A stretch of DNA of 64,000 nt from Brevibacillus laterosporus. Lineage in GTDB: Bacteria; Bacillota; Bacilli; Brevibacillales; Brevibacillaceae. A program made the position numbers and the translations under genes. The notes under the pieces were generated by a model, which saw only the letters and a list, made by a program, of their open reading frames with translations, was not told the DNA's origin and did not search any database. The stretch spans positions 172,769 to 236,768 of the forward strand of contig NZ_JAUKFY010000007.1 of assembly GCF_030489605.1 (NCBI RefSeq), written 5' to 3'. Every line of letters starts with the position of its first letter. The first letter of the stretch is position 1. Shown here in pieces: positions 27,488 to 36,589 of this stretch.

Positions 27488-27961
27488 ATGAATACAATTC
27501 TTGGCATCTCCCCTACAGTCGTTAGCATACTGATTGGTCTATTCATGGCGACCACTGTCATTCTTGTTCGGTTGCGTTCAGCAAAAAAACCTATATCTAC
27601 ACGTAAGATCATTATCCCACCCGTAGCTATGTCTACAGGGTTTGCTATGTTTCATTATCCGGGTGTACCAACACCCATCAGCTATGATTTTATCGCTTTC
27701 TTTATTGGGTGTTTGTTCTCTATTCCGCTCATTTTGTCTTCCCGCTTTGAACAAGTAGGGAATCATATCTTTTTGCGTCGTTCCAATGCGTTTATCGTGA
27801 TTTTGTTTGTTCTGCTAGTAATTCGACTTGGGATTAAAATCTGGGTCGGTGATACATTTACTCCGATGCAGACAGCAGGTTTATTCTTTGTCCTAGCTTA
27901 CGGCATGATTCTGCCGTGGCGAGTTGCCATGCTCTATATGTATAAAAGACTGATCAAATAA
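27488..27961 (+). CDS. ccdC: CcdC-like membrane protein (DUF1453)
   Basis: A 157-residue integral membrane protein with about five hydrophobic segments and conserved RKIIIPPVAMSTGFAMF and ILPWRVAMLYMYKR text, matching the CcdC/DUF1453 family. In B. subtilis ccdC lies beside the cytochrome c maturation gene ccdA but is not essential for it, so the role is unclear. Here no other cytochrome maturation gene is nearby. It has its own downstream terminator. Confidence 0.82.
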   Translation: MNTILGISPTVVSILIGLFMATTVILVRLRSAKKPISTRKIIIPPVAMSTGFAMFHYPGVPTPISYDFIAFFIGCLFSIPLILSSRFEQVGNHIFLRRSNAFIVILFVLLVIRLGIKIWVGDTFTPMQTAGLFFVLAYGMILPWRVAMLYMYKRLIK

Positions 27962-27990
27962 CCTATGCTTCCCAATTTGAAATTACACAA

Positions 27991-28039
27991 AAGCGAGCTA
28001 TCCAAAGCATGTTTTCTCCTGCTTGGTAGCCCGCTTTTT
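27991..28039 (+). terminator. Terminator of ccdC
   Basis: AAGCGAGCTATCC pairs with GGTAGCCCGCTT (one mismatch, one bulge), followed by five T. The 300-base gap 27962-28261 otherwise holds the promoter of the next operon. Confidence 0.7.
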
Positions 28040-28193
28040 GATTTTATTTATGGATGCAATTTTAGGCAAAAAATGCGTTTTTTATCTTCATTATGCGTGG
28101 TTTTTGATGCAGAATGTGGTTTAATAGAGAGATGCACGGGTAAGAAACACTTTCACATTTACTCTTACTCTGACGATTTCAAAACCCGAATTA

Positions 28194-28220
28194 TGTAACG
28201 GTTTTTTGACAATTTTCGTC
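28194..28220 (+). promoter_or_regulatory. ECF-sigma-like promoter of the polyprenyl-pentose cassette
   Basis: TGTAAC (28194-28199; ECF consensus TGAAAC) and CGTC (28217-28220, the sigma-M-type -10) are 17 bases apart, with a T6 run just after the -35, a hallmark of sigma-W/X/M promoters. An overlapping TTGACA (28205-28210) with TATATT-like text could serve sigma-A, and TTGAC/GTCAA forms a small palindrome that might be an operator. Confidence 0.45.
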
Positions 28221-28261
28221 AATTATAAGAGGTATATTACTAGTAGACAGGGGATTTATAC

Positions 28262-29173
28262 GTGTTATCTAATTCAATTAAACTAAAAGAAAGAATAGCT
28301 TCAAAACAAAATATTTTCCTTTTACTCCTTCTCCAGTTACGTCCTCATCAATGGACAAAAAATTTGCTTGTGTTTGCTGCCCTCTTATTTTCTCTACATA
28401 AAGTCAGTATTCACCTGCTTGGCAAATCACTGATAGCCTTTTTTCTATTTTGCATGGTTTCAGGTTGTGTCTACATCATAAATGATTTTGCTGATATCAA
28501 AAACGATCGCAAACATCCCGAAAAACGATATCGTCCTATGGCTTCAGGAGCATTAAACCCCTTTCTGGGACTAGCATTCGGGTGTGGCCTGCTGATAACT
28601 TCCTTGTTTTCTGCATTTCACTTCGATTTGTGGTTTGGCAGTGTTTTATTATTTTATTTTTTGATTAATGTTGCCTACTCCTTTGCATTAAAGCATGTGG
28701 TTATTCTGGATGTTATGATTATTTCTGCTGGTTTTGTGCTCAGAGCAATCGGTGGCAGCCTAATGATCGGCACTCCATTTACTCCGTGGTTTTTGCTGTG
28801 TACAATGTTGCTTTCCCTATTTTTAGCGATTAGTAAACGTCGCCATGAGCTCTATTTGCTACAAGAGGAAAAGGGAAGTCATCGCAAAGTATTGGAAAAA
28901 TATTCAATAGATCTATTAAATCAATTAAATACGATTGTAACCTCAGCAACGATTATCAGCTACTCCTTGTTTACTTTTACTTCAGGACGAACCATTCAGC
29001 TTATGTGGACAATTCCGTTTGTGGTCTTTGGTATTTTCCGCTATCTTTACTTGATTATGATGGGCAACAAAGGAGGAACCCCTGAAAAAGTGCTGGTAGA
29101 GGACAAACCGATTCTGATTACGGTCCTACTATATGTGATTGCAGTAGCTAGTATTATCCTAATTTTTGAATAA
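28262..29173 (+). CDS. UbiA family polyprenyl-phosphate phosphoribosyltransferase
   Basis: A 303-residue polytopic membrane enzyme closely resembling decaprenyl-phosphate phosphoribosyltransferase (mycobacterial Rv3806c/UbiA). It has LRPHQWTKN, the first Asp-rich motif with its extension NDFADIKNDRKHPEKRYRP, then LKH, VLRAIGG, WFLL and a second motif region KRRHELYLL. The reaction would be PRPP plus polyprenyl phosphate giving polyprenyl-phosphoryl-5-phosphoribose at the inner membrane face. It is distinct from quinone or heme prenyltransferases, which lack the DRKHPEKR signature. It starts at a GTG with AGGGG upstream and leads a four-gene operon. Confidence 0.85.
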   Translation: MLSNSIKLKERIASKQNIFLLLLLQLRPHQWTKNLLVFAALLFSLHKVSIHLLGKSLIAFFLFCMVSGCVYIINDFADIKNDRKHPEKRYRPMASGALNPFLGLAFGCGLLITSLFSAFHFDLWFGSVLLFYFLINVAYSFALKHVVILDVMIISAGFVLRAIGGSLMIGTPFTPWFLLCTMLLSLFLAISKRRHELYLLQEEKGSHRKVLEKYSIDLLNQLNTIVTSATIISYSLFTFTSGRTIQLMWTIPFVVFGIFRYLYLIMMGNKGGTPEKVLVEDKPILITVLLYVIAVASIILIFE

Positions 29174-29200
29174 ACGAGATAAAAGGTTGTGTAAACATTT

Positions 29201-29557
29201 ATGCCATCGCAAGTTCTTATCCTTATTTCAGTCATTCTTAGTGCATGCGGGCAGGTCGCTATGAAAATGGGAGCCTCTGGTCTTTCAGGAAAAAGCGATG
29301 TGTTTTTGATGAAAATACTGCAATATCTAACCAATATTCCAATTATGGTGGGGCTTGGCCTTTATGGAATTTCAGCGTTTGTCTGGATTGCAGCCATTGA
29401 AAAGGTGCAGCTCTCCTACGCTTATCCTATGGCTGCATTGGGTTATGTTCTGGTAGCCCTGCTTTCTATGTGGATTTTTCAGGAACCCCTCTCAGGTGTC
29501 CGCTTAATCGGTTTAGCTATTATTGTTATTGGCGTCATTGTCATTTCACGTTCTTAG
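29201..29557 (+). CDS. SMR/ArnE-type small membrane transporter
   Basis: A 118-residue four-helix membrane protein of the small multidrug resistance/EamA superfamily. It has SACGQVAMKMG near the N terminus, SAFVWIAAIEKVQLSYAYPM in the middle and GLAIIVIGVIVI at the end. The Glu of classical drug exporters in helix 1 is replaced by text typical of the ArnE/ArnF-like subgroup that flips undecaprenyl-phosphate-linked sugars. In this operon, between a polyprenyl-phosphoribose synthase and a phosphatase, a lipid-sugar flippase role is the natural inference. Confidence 0.8.
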   Translation: MPSQVLILISVILSACGQVAMKMGASGLSGKSDVFLMKILQYLTNIPIMVGLGLYGISAFVWIAAIEKVQLSYAYPMAALGYVLVALLSMWIFQEPLSGVRLIGLAIIVIGVIVISRS

Positions 29558-29579
29558 TATCGATTCGGAGGAAATGTTT

Positions 29580-30032
29580 ATGTTATACGCTTTAGCACCA
29601 TTTATCGGCTGGTTAGTATCCGGTACGATTAAATTTATGATTAATTATTTACGATATGGGAAAGAAGCAAGGAATAAAATCGGAAATGGCGGCTTTCCTA
29701 GTACACACACAACTGTAATGGTAACAACGGTCAGCTTAATTGGACTTCACGAAGGCTTTGCCACCCCTATTTTTGGTCTAGGGGTGGCTGTTACCTTTAT
29801 CATTATTATTGATGCTACCGGATTGCGAAGAGCTGTCGGCAAGCATGCTACCGCTATTAACCTATTGGTAAAAGAGCATGCCACTGCTGAAGAAAAAGAA
29901 ATTCTGCGCGAAAGCATGGGACATACAAAATGGGAAATCCTCGGCGGTATTATTCTAGGTGCGCTAGTAGGACTGCTGTTGTATCTGATGTCACCAATCG
30001 TTTCAGAACTACTCAGCTTAGGGGGGGACTAG
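29580..30032 (+). CDS. Divergent PAP2 family phosphatase
   Basis: A 150-residue membrane protein of the divergent PAP2 (DUF212, YuiD-like) family, related to acid phosphatases and haloperoxidases. The signature GNGGFPSTHTTVMVT corresponds to the PSGH-type motif, and IDATGLRRAVGKHA follows. The ATG at 29580 has GGAGG 8 bases upstream; the longer frame starting inside the transporter gene is rejected. Mycobacteria encode a PAP2 protein (Rv3807c) beside the UbiA homologue to remove the 5-phosphate from the lipid-linked phosphoribose, and the same role is suggested here. Confidence 0.85.
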   Translation: MLYALAPFIGWLVSGTIKFMINYLRYGKEARNKIGNGGFPSTHTTVMVTTVSLIGLHEGFATPIFGLGVAVTFIIIIDATGLRRAVGKHATAINLLVKEHATAEEKEILRESMGHTKWEILGGIILGALVGLLLYLMSPIVSELLSLGGD

Positions 30033-30039
30033 AATACAT

Positions 30040-31722
30040 ATGAAGAGCCGAACATCTAACGTCTCTCTTGTGATAGGAATTGTCTTACTCCTATTTTTAA
30101 TAGGAGTCGTACTTTCTGCATCGATTTTATTTTTACTTGGTGTGTCCATCTCAACAGCTAGCTTCTGGGCGGCTGTATGTGCAAGCATGGTCTGCCTCCT
30201 GGCTATGACATATACATTTTTTACCACGCGCAGGGCAACCATGTTTTTGTCTTTATTAATGGGATTGGGATTGATTTTTGGAATAAGCTGGTATGTTAGT
30301 ACCGCTGCCTATGATCTATCATGGGATGGACAAACGTACCATCAAGAGGCAATCATTTTATTAAAGAATGGCTGGAATCCTGTTCATGACCAGCCTTTGC
30401 TGAACATCGCAGATATCCAAAAGATCGACAATCCAAGCGAGGAAGGCCTGCGAACTCCCTTTTATCTTTGGATTAATCATTACACAAAAGGCCCGTGGAT
30501 GCTTGATGCCGTCATGTACAAATTGACGGATGACATAGAAGGCAGCAAAATGTTTAACTTTATTCTTTTGTTTGCTTCATTTTTTCTTTGTGTAGCGGCA
30601 ATTCTTGAAGCCTATCCAGAGAAAAAAAGGCGAGCTGTCTTGTTCTCCCTGCTCTTGGCCTGCAATCCAGTCGTTATAGCACAGCTTGTCACCTTTTACA
30701 TTGATGGGCAATTGGCATCGCTTGTACTCATCATTTGTTCCTTGGGGTATCTCTTATTTAAGCGATTTAACGCATGGATTTTAGCAGGGCTATGCTCGGC
30801 CATCATCCTGCTAACGGCTATTAAATTTACCGCTCTGGTATACGCCGTTCTTTTATGCGGTGGATTGCTCGTTCTATTTTTCCTGTACGATAAGCACAGA
30901 CATTGGAAAAAGCTTTTGCTTTCGCTTGTAGCGTGCGGTCTTGTAGCGGTAGCAATCGTTGGTTACAATCCTTACGTTACTAACTTCTTAGCGAAGGGCC
31001 ATCCATTTTATCCGTTAGCTGGTGAACATGCTGTCGATATTATGACAGCTAACAGTCCAGCCGACTTCAAAGGAAAAAATCCATTCGAAAAGTTTTTTGT
31101 ATCTTTATTTGCTAAGTCGGAAAATATTACAAGACCGAATGAAAGTACAATGAAGTGGCCATTTACCGTATCCTTTGACGAATTTCAAGCTTTTATTGGG
31201 GCTGATGCGCGTGTAGCGGGGTTTGGACCTTTGTTTGGAGGAGCTGTGTTAATAACCTGTGTTGTCTCACTTGCTCTCTTTCTTCGAAGCAGGAAATTAG
31301 CGAAGCCTGTGTTTATACTAAGCGGGATCATTCTGTTGACAGTATTTATAAATCCAGAAAGCTGGTGGGCGCGATATGTTCCGCAATTGTGGTTTGTCCC
31401 CGTACTCATCGCAATGGCAGGCTTCGAATCCGAGAAACCGTTTACGAAGCACGCAAGCTGGCTTTTAATTTGTACGCTTTCCATAAACCTGTTGCTAGTA
31501 GGGGCTACTCAAGCTATTACTCAAACCTTCTTCAACGTCCAAGTAAACCTTCAACTTCACGAAATGAAGAAAAGTAAGCAGCCTGTCTTAGTTGATTTCC
31601 ATGATTTTCATTCTAATCGAATTCGATTAGAAAAAGCAGGGATAGAATTTATTGAAGCAAAGATTGATGATAAAAACGCGAAAAAGCTTGGTTCATCACA
31701 TGCAAAGTATTTATTGAGATAA
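30040..31722 (+). CDS. GT-C-like polytopic membrane protein, probable lipid-sugar-dependent glycosyltransferase
   Basis: A 560-residue protein with about 11-12 hydrophobic segments and a C-terminal soluble tail. After the third helix comes an outer loop with YDLSWDGQTYHQEAI, resembling the Asp-containing first loop of GT-C enzymes (PMT, ArnT, arabinosyltransferases). A further loop holds RPNESTMKWPFTVSFDEF, and RYVPQLWFVPVL-type text occurs late. No close named family is recognised. It starts 7 bases after the phosphatase gene, so it is co-translated with it. It would use the flipped polyprenyl-phosphate sugar to decorate an extracellular acceptor. Confidence 0.7.
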   Translation: MKSRTSNVSLVIGIVLLLFLIGVVLSASILFLLGVSISTASFWAAVCASMVCLLAMTYTFFTTRRATMFLSLLMGLGLIFGISWYVSTAAYDLSWDGQTYHQEAIILLKNGWNPVHDQPLLNIADIQKIDNPSEEGLRTPFYLWINHYTKGPWMLDAVMYKLTDDIEGSKMFNFILLFASFFLCVAAILEAYPEKKRRAVLFSLLLACNPVVIAQLVTFYIDGQLASLVLIICSLGYLLFKRFNAWILAGLCSAIILLTAIKFTALVYAVLLCGGLLVLFFLYDKHRHWKKLLLSLVACGLVAVAIVGYNPYVTNFLAKGHPFYPLAGEHAVDIMTANSPADFKGKNPFEKFFVSLFAKSENITRPNESTMKWPFTVSFDEFQAFIGADARVAGFGPLFGGAVLITCVVSLALFLRSRKLAKPVFILSGIILLTVFINPESWWARYVPQLWFVPVLIAMAGFESEKPFTKHASWLLICTLSINLLLVGATQAITQTFFNVQVNLQLHEMKKSKQPVLVDFHDFHSNRIRLEKAGIEFIEAKIDDKNAKKLGSSHAKYLLR

Positions 31723-31802
31723 GTGGATTTTCCATTACACCGCTCATTCGGGCATAAGCCCGCTTTATAATCAACTGAATAGTCTGTTCGTTAGGACGCT
31801 TG

Positions 31803-31835
31803 CTGACCCCACGCTTTAATTGGGGTCAGTTTTTT
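31803..31835 (+). terminator. Terminator of the polyprenyl-pentose operon
   Basis: CTGACCCCA (31803-31811) and TGGGGTCAG (31821-31829) are a perfect 9-bp stem followed by T6. A second, weaker hairpin CGGGC-ATAA-GCCCG lies nearer the stop codon. No clear terminator for the convergent pyr operon is visible. Confidence 0.9.
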
Positions 31836-31869
31836 CATTTACGCTACAGTCGTCCCACCCATCAACATT

Positions 31870-32526
31870 TTATTCCTTTTCTAAAGCCTGCTCCTGATAA
31901 AATGTGTGCGGCTTTTCTTTCCACTGGGACAAAACTTTTTCTTGTTCGGCATTGATTGTTCCATTATCTTTTGCTTGCTCTAAGAGTGCCGTGTAGTTGG
32001 ATAGCGTGTACAATGGATAATTTGCTTCGGCAAAAGCACGTTCTGCATCGTTAAATTGGTAGCTAAAAATAGCGACTACTCCTAGTATTTCAGCCCCTTC
32101 CAGCTCAACAGCCTTTGCTGCCTTGATGGAGCTGCCCCCTGTGGAAATTAAATCTTCAATCACGACCACCTTCTGACCGGCAGCAATACGCCCCTCGATT
32201 TGGTTTTGGCGGCCATGACCTTTTGCCTTATCGCGTACATATATCATTGGCAATCCCAGACGATCAGCAATCCAGGCTGCATGAGGAATTCCCGCTGTCG
32301 CTGTTCCAGCAATGACTTCTGCTTCAGGAAACCTTTCACGAATGATCTGAACAAAAGTATCTGCTAAAAAGCTACGAACCTCTGGATACGTCATCGTGAT
32401 ACGATTATCGCAATAAATCGGTGAAGCAATGCCGGATGTCCAGATAAATGGTTCTTCAGGACGAAGATGTACAGCTCCAATTCGTAAGAGATGCTGTGCC
32501 ACTTGTTTTGCAATAGTTGTACTCAT
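31870..32526 (-). CDS. pyrE: Orotate phosphoribosyltransferase
   Basis: Converts orotate and PRPP to orotidine 5'-phosphate. The 218-residue protein has the family start region LRPEEPFIWTSGIASPIYCD, GTATAGIPHAAW, KGHGRQNQIEG, and the PRPP loop VVIEDLISTGGSS (about 120-132). The length is typical of the Bacillus enzyme. The ATG abuts the pyrF stop codon, so the two are coupled, and it is the last gene of the operon. Confidence 0.97.
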   Translation of the reverse strand: MSTTIAKQVAQHLLRIGAVHLRPEEPFIWTSGIASPIYCDNRITMTYPEVRSFLADTFVQIIRERFPEAEVIAGTATAGIPHAAWIADRLGLPMIYVRDKAKGHGRQNQIEGRIAAGQKVVVIEDLISTGGSSIKAAKAVELEGAEILGVVAIFSYQFNDAERAFAEANYPLYTLSNYTALLEQAKDNGTINAEQEKVLSQWKEKPHTFYQEQALEKE

Positions 32527-33279
32527 CTATTTTCCCTCCCGTATGCTTTTCATCATATCAGCCCATGCTTTAGCAGGTTCTTCTGCCTGCGTAATGGACC
32601 TACCGATTACGATATAATCTGTACCTAACTCAAATGCTTTTACTGGCGTAGTTACGCGGGTTTGATCTCCAAAGGCGGAACCAACAGTACGAATGCCTGG
32701 TGTTACGGTCAAAAAATCTGTTCGAGTGACTTGTTTAATGATTGGTACTTCCAAGGGAGAAGCAACAACACCATCCAGCCCAGCTTGACTAGCCAAGGAT
32801 GCATAATGAGCAACCGTCTCTTCCAATCTGCCATGAATGAGAATCTGCTCATTCATCATCTGCTGACTGCTGCTCGTCAGCATGGTTACACCGATCAGCA
32901 ATGGCGATGCACTGCCGGCGGAGGTACCTTGTTCCAAGCCTTCTCGTGCCGCTTCCATCATAGCTAATCCACCAGCTACATGCACATTCACCATATCAGC
33001 CCCATGCTTAGCTAAGCTTTTCATTGAGCCTTTGGCTGTATTGGGAATATCATGGATTTTCAAATCAACAAACACTTTCAATCCCTGTTCCTTTAACAGC
33101 GATACAATTGCTGATCCTTCTGCATAAAACAGCTCCATGCCAACTTTCACGTAACGCACTTGATTTTCTAGGCTAGCAAGACAGTTTACTACCTCGTCTT
33201 TTGTTTGAAAATCCAGCGCTAGGATAATCCGTTCATCGACTTTATCTAACGAATGATCTTGTATTAAGGATAATTCCAT
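32527..33279 (-). CDS. pyrF: Orotidine 5'-phosphate decarboxylase
   Basis: Catalyses the last de novo step, OMP to UMP. Catalytic residues are visible in FVDLKIHDIPNT (Asp-Lys-x-x-Asp) with IILALDF, KVGMELFY, and the phosphate-binding VTPGIR and GRSI. The frame is open to 33366, but the ATG at 33279 has AGGAG about 9 bases upstream and gives the usual length of 250 residues. The 97 bases between carB and pyrF show only a small GC-rich hairpin. In Bacillus pyrK and pyrD lie at this junction; here they are absent. Confidence 0.96.
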   Translation of the reverse strand: MELSLIQDHSLDKVDERIILALDFQTKDEVVNCLASLENQVRYVKVGMELFYAEGSAIVSLLKEQGLKVFVDLKIHDIPNTAKGSMKSLAKHGADMVNVHVAGGLAMMEAAREGLEQGTSAGSASPLLIGVTMLTSSSQQMMNEQILIHGRLEETVAHYASLASQAGLDGVVASPLEVPIIKQVTRTDFLTVTPGIRTVGSAFGDQTRVTTPVKAFELGTDYIVIGRSITQAEEPAKAWADMMKSIREGK

Positions 33280-33376
33280 GTGTGAACGCTCCTCTCCGTT
33301 GTTTTCCCTCATTGTCCACATATAGGAGGGGAGTGCTCCTGATGAGCACGCCCCCGTTTTAATCAACTCTACTTTG

Positions 33377-36300
33377 TTACTGTTTTACCAGTACCTTTCC
33401 CACCTGTTGTTTGGGCATTGCCTCTGTAGAGAATGTGATTGTCTCTAAAACATGCAGGATAGCGCTCGCTGTATCTAAAGATGTCAAGCAGACTGCTCCG
33501 TTCTCTACGGCCTCACGACGAATGCGGAATCCATCGCGCTGTGGTGTTTTACCTTTCGTTAAGGTGTTAAGCACAAGATTTACTTGACCTGTACGGATTT
33601 CATCCAGTAAGTTCGGTGTGCCTTCAGATAGCTTTTGTACACGACGGACGGACAAGCCTGCCTGCTCTAAATAATCAGCAGTTCCATCCGTAGCTAGCAG
33701 ATGGAAACCAAGCTGTTGGAAACGCTTCGTAATCGACAACGCTTCCTCCTTATCCTTGTCAGCTACCGTCACCAAAAGTGTTCCTTTGGTTGGAATATTC
33801 ATGCCAGCTGCCAGCAATCCCTTGTAAAGAGCTTTAGCTAGAGTAGTCTCACGTCCCATTACCTCCCCGGTGGATTTCATTTCAGGACCTAAAGTGATGT
33901 CCACACGGTGTAGTTTTGTGAAGGAGAAGACAGGAACCTTTACAGAAACCGTCTTTTCCTCAGGATGATAGCCTGTAGCAAATCCTTGGTCGAGAATGCT
34001 GCAACCAAGAATTGCTTTCGTTGCAATGTTCGCCATTGGAATTCCGGTTACCTTAGACAGGAATGGAACGGTACGGGAGCTGCGCGGGTTTACCTCGATG
34101 ACGTAAGGTTTGCCTTTATAGATGACAAATTGGATATTGAGCAAGCCCTTGATGCAGAGAGCGCGTGCTAGCTTCGTAGTCATGTCGATGATCTCCGTTT
34201 TCACTGTCTCTGATAAAGATTGCGGCGGATATACAGCGATAGAGTCGCCTGAGTGAACCCCTGCACGCTCGATGTGCTCCATGATACCTGGAATCAGCAC
34301 ATTCTCCCCATCACAAATCGCATCTACTTCTGCTTCAATCCCTAGCATATAGCGATCAATCAGTACAGGATGCTCTGGATTTACTTTTACTGCTTTTTTC
34401 ATATAAGAGATTAGCTCTTCTTCGTTATAAACAATTTCCATCGCTCGTCCTCCCAAGACATAGGAAGGGCGAACCAACACAGGGAAGCCTAATAAGTCAG
34501 CAGCAACCACAGCTTCCTCTGCAGAGGTCACCGTTTTACCCGGCGGTTGAGCGATATCCAGCTTTCGCAACAGGGCCTCAAACTTCTCACGGTTCTCAGC
34601 TGCATCGATATTTTCTAAGCTGGTTCCTAGAATTTTGACACCGCGTCTAGCAAGCTTATCAGCAAGATTGATCGCTGTTTGTCCTCCAAATTGAACAATA
34701 ACACCTTCTGGCTGCTCTTGCCCGATGATGTGCATGACATCCTCTATATACAGCGGTTCAAAGTAAAGACGATCGGAGGTATTAAAATCGGTTGATACCG
34801 TTTCTGGGTTATTGTTGACAATAATGGCTTCGTACCCAGCCTCCTTCAAAGCCCAGACCGCATGGACTGTTGAGTAGTCAAATTCAATTCCTTGGCCAAT
34901 GCGGATCGGACCAGAGCCTAGTACGATGACACGTTTTTTCCCTGTATCAATAAATTCGTTTTCTTGCTCGTAGGTCGAGTAATAGTACGGTGTTTGCGCT
35001 TCGAATTCGGCAGCGCAAGTATCAACCATTTTATATACAGGCTTCATTCTCCATTGTGTACGTAGGTTATAAATCTCTTCTTCCTTTTGTCCTGTACATT
35101 CTGCGATTTTTCGATCGGTAAAGCCAAGGCGTTTTGCTTCATGCAAAGCTTCCTGAGTCAATCCAGATTCGGCTAATGTTGTTTCATAAGCGACAATATT
35201 CCAGAACTTTTGCAGGAAGAAGAGGTCGATCTTTGTTAATTGATGAATCCGAGAGATATGATAGCCGCGGCGCATTGCTTCTGCCAGCAAGAACAGGCGT
35301 TCATCATCTGCGATTACCAAACGCTGCTCCAATTCCTCATCAGTAAGCTCTCTCGCCTCTGGCAGTTCCAAATGGTAGCTTCCAATCTCTAAGGAGCGGA
35401 TCGCTTTCATCATGGATTCTTCAAAGCTACGTCCAATCGCCATTACCTCGCCCGTTGCTTTCATTTGTGTACCAAGACGGCGATTTGCGGATTGAAATTT
35501 ATCGAAAGGCCAGCGAGGAATTTTGCTAACCACATAATCTAAGGTTGGTTCAAAGCAAGCGTAGGTTTGACCGGTCACCGGATTCTTTAACTCATCCAGT
35601 GTATAGCCAATAGCGATTTTTGCCGCCATCTTAGCAATCGGATACCCTGTGGCCTTTGACGCTAAGGCTGAAGAACGGCTGACGCGAGGATTTACCTCGA
35701 TGACATAATATTGGAAGCTAACGGGATCAAGCGCGTACTGAACATTGCATCCGCCTTCAATTTTTAACGCGCGGATAATATTTAATGCAGAGGAGCGCAG
35801 CATTTGATATTCACGATCAGATAGCGTCTGACTCGGAGCGACAACGACTGAGTCACCTGTGTGCACGCCAACTGGGTCAATATTTTCCATGTTGCAGACC
35901 ACGATACAGTTGTCGTTAGCATCACGCATTACTTCATACTCTACTTCTTTCATTCCTGCAATACTTCTTTCCACTAAGCATTGCGTAATCGGGGAATATT
36001 TCAGGCCGCTTGTGACAATTTCAATTAACGAGGCCTGATCTTCACAGATACCCCCACCGGTTCCTCCGAGTGTGTAAGCCGGGCGAACAATGATTGGATA
36101 GCCAATCTCATTAGCGAAATCAAGCGCCTCTTCTACCGAGCTTACAATTGCAGAATCTGGTACCGGTTCGCCCAACTCCTGCATGAGAGAGCGGAACAAA
36201 TCGCGATCCTCTGCTTGTTTAATCGAGCTTAGATTTGTTCCGAGCAGCTTAACATTCTCTTCTTCCAGTACACCCATATCTGCTAAAGCTACTGCCATAT

Positions 36301-36589
36301 TCAATCCTGTTTGTCCACCCAAGGTTGGTAACAATCCATCCGGTTTTTCCTGACGAATGACTCGGGCTACGAACTCAGGAGTAATTGGTTCAATGTATAC
36401 TTTGTCAGCCATATTCGTATCTGTCATGATCGTAGCTGGGTTGGAGTTGATTAGAACCACCTCCATCCCCTCTTCTTTTAATGCTTCGCAAGCCTGTGTT
36501 CCTGCATAGTCAAACTCTGCCGCTTGTCCAATCACGATAGGACCAGAGCCAATCACCAGAATTTTTTTCAGATTATCTATTTTTGGCAT
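33377..36589 (-). CDS. carB: Carbamoyl-phosphate synthase large subunit (pyrimidine type)
   Basis: Forms carbamoyl phosphate from bicarbonate, ammonia and two ATP. The 1070-residue protein has the duplicated ATP-grasp architecture: first half with [16 protein letters not shown] and TLGGQTGLN, second half with [16 protein letters not shown] and QFGGQTAIN, and a C-terminal allosteric domain (ETITFS side) from about 930. Repeated [22 protein letters not shown] and [22 protein letters not shown] texts mark both active sites. It overlaps carA by 17 bases. Its place in the operon makes it the pyrimidine-repressed enzyme (pyrAB). Confidence 0.97.
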   Translation of the reverse strand: MPKIDNLKKILVIGSGPIVIGQAAEFDYAGTQACEALKEEGMEVVLINSNPATIMTDTNMADKVYIEPITPEFVARVIRQEKPDGLLPTLGGQTGLNMAVALADMGVLEEENVKLLGTNLSSIKQAEDRDLFRSLMQELGEPVPDSAIVSSVEEALDFANEIGYPIIVRPAYTLGGTGGGICEDQASLIEIVTSGLKYSPITQCLVERSIAGMKEVEYEVMRDANDNCIVVCNMENIDPVGVHTGDSVVVAPSQTLSDREYQMLRSSALNIIRALKIEGGCNVQYALDPVSFQYYVIEVNPRVSRSSALASKATGYPIAKMAAKIAIGYTLDELKNPVTGQTYACFEPTLDYVVSKIPRWPFDKFQSANRRLGTQMKATGEVMAIGRSFEESMMKAIRSLEIGSYHLELPEARELTDEELEQRLVIADDERLFLLAEAMRRGYHISRIHQLTKIDLFFLQKFWNIVAYETTLAESGLTQEALHEAKRLGFTDRKIAECTGQKEEEIYNLRTQWRMKPVYKMVDTCAAEFEAQTPYYYSTYEQENEFIDTGKKRVIVLGSGPIRIGQGIEFDYSTVHAVWALKEAGYEAIIVNNNPETVSTDFNTSDRLYFEPLYIEDVMHIIGQEQPEGVIVQFGGQTAINLADKLARRGVKILGTSLENIDAAENREKFEALLRKLDIAQPPGKTVTSAEEAVVAADLLGFPVLVRPSYVLGGRAMEIVYNEEELISYMKKAVKVNPEHPVLIDRYMLGIEAEVDAICDGENVLIPGIMEHIERAGVHSGDSIAVYPPQSLSETVKTEIIDMTTKLARALCIKGLLNIQFVIYKGKPYVIEVNPRSSRTVPFLSKVTGIPMANIATKAILGCSILDQGFATGYHPEEKTVSVKVPVFSFTKLHRVDITLGPEMKSTGEVMGRETTLAKALYKGLLAAGMNIPTKGTLLVTVADKDKEEALSITKRFQQLGFHLLATDGTADYLEQAGLSVRRVQKLSEGTPNLLDEIRTGQVNLVLNTLTKGKTPQRDGFRIRREAVENGAVCLTSLDTASAILHVLETITFSTEAMPKQQVGKVLVKQ

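Noticed and set aside
27965..28198. 77-codon open frame after ccdC
   Set aside because: Its first part coincides with the ccdC terminator hairpin, there is no ribosome-binding site, and the protein has no family features.
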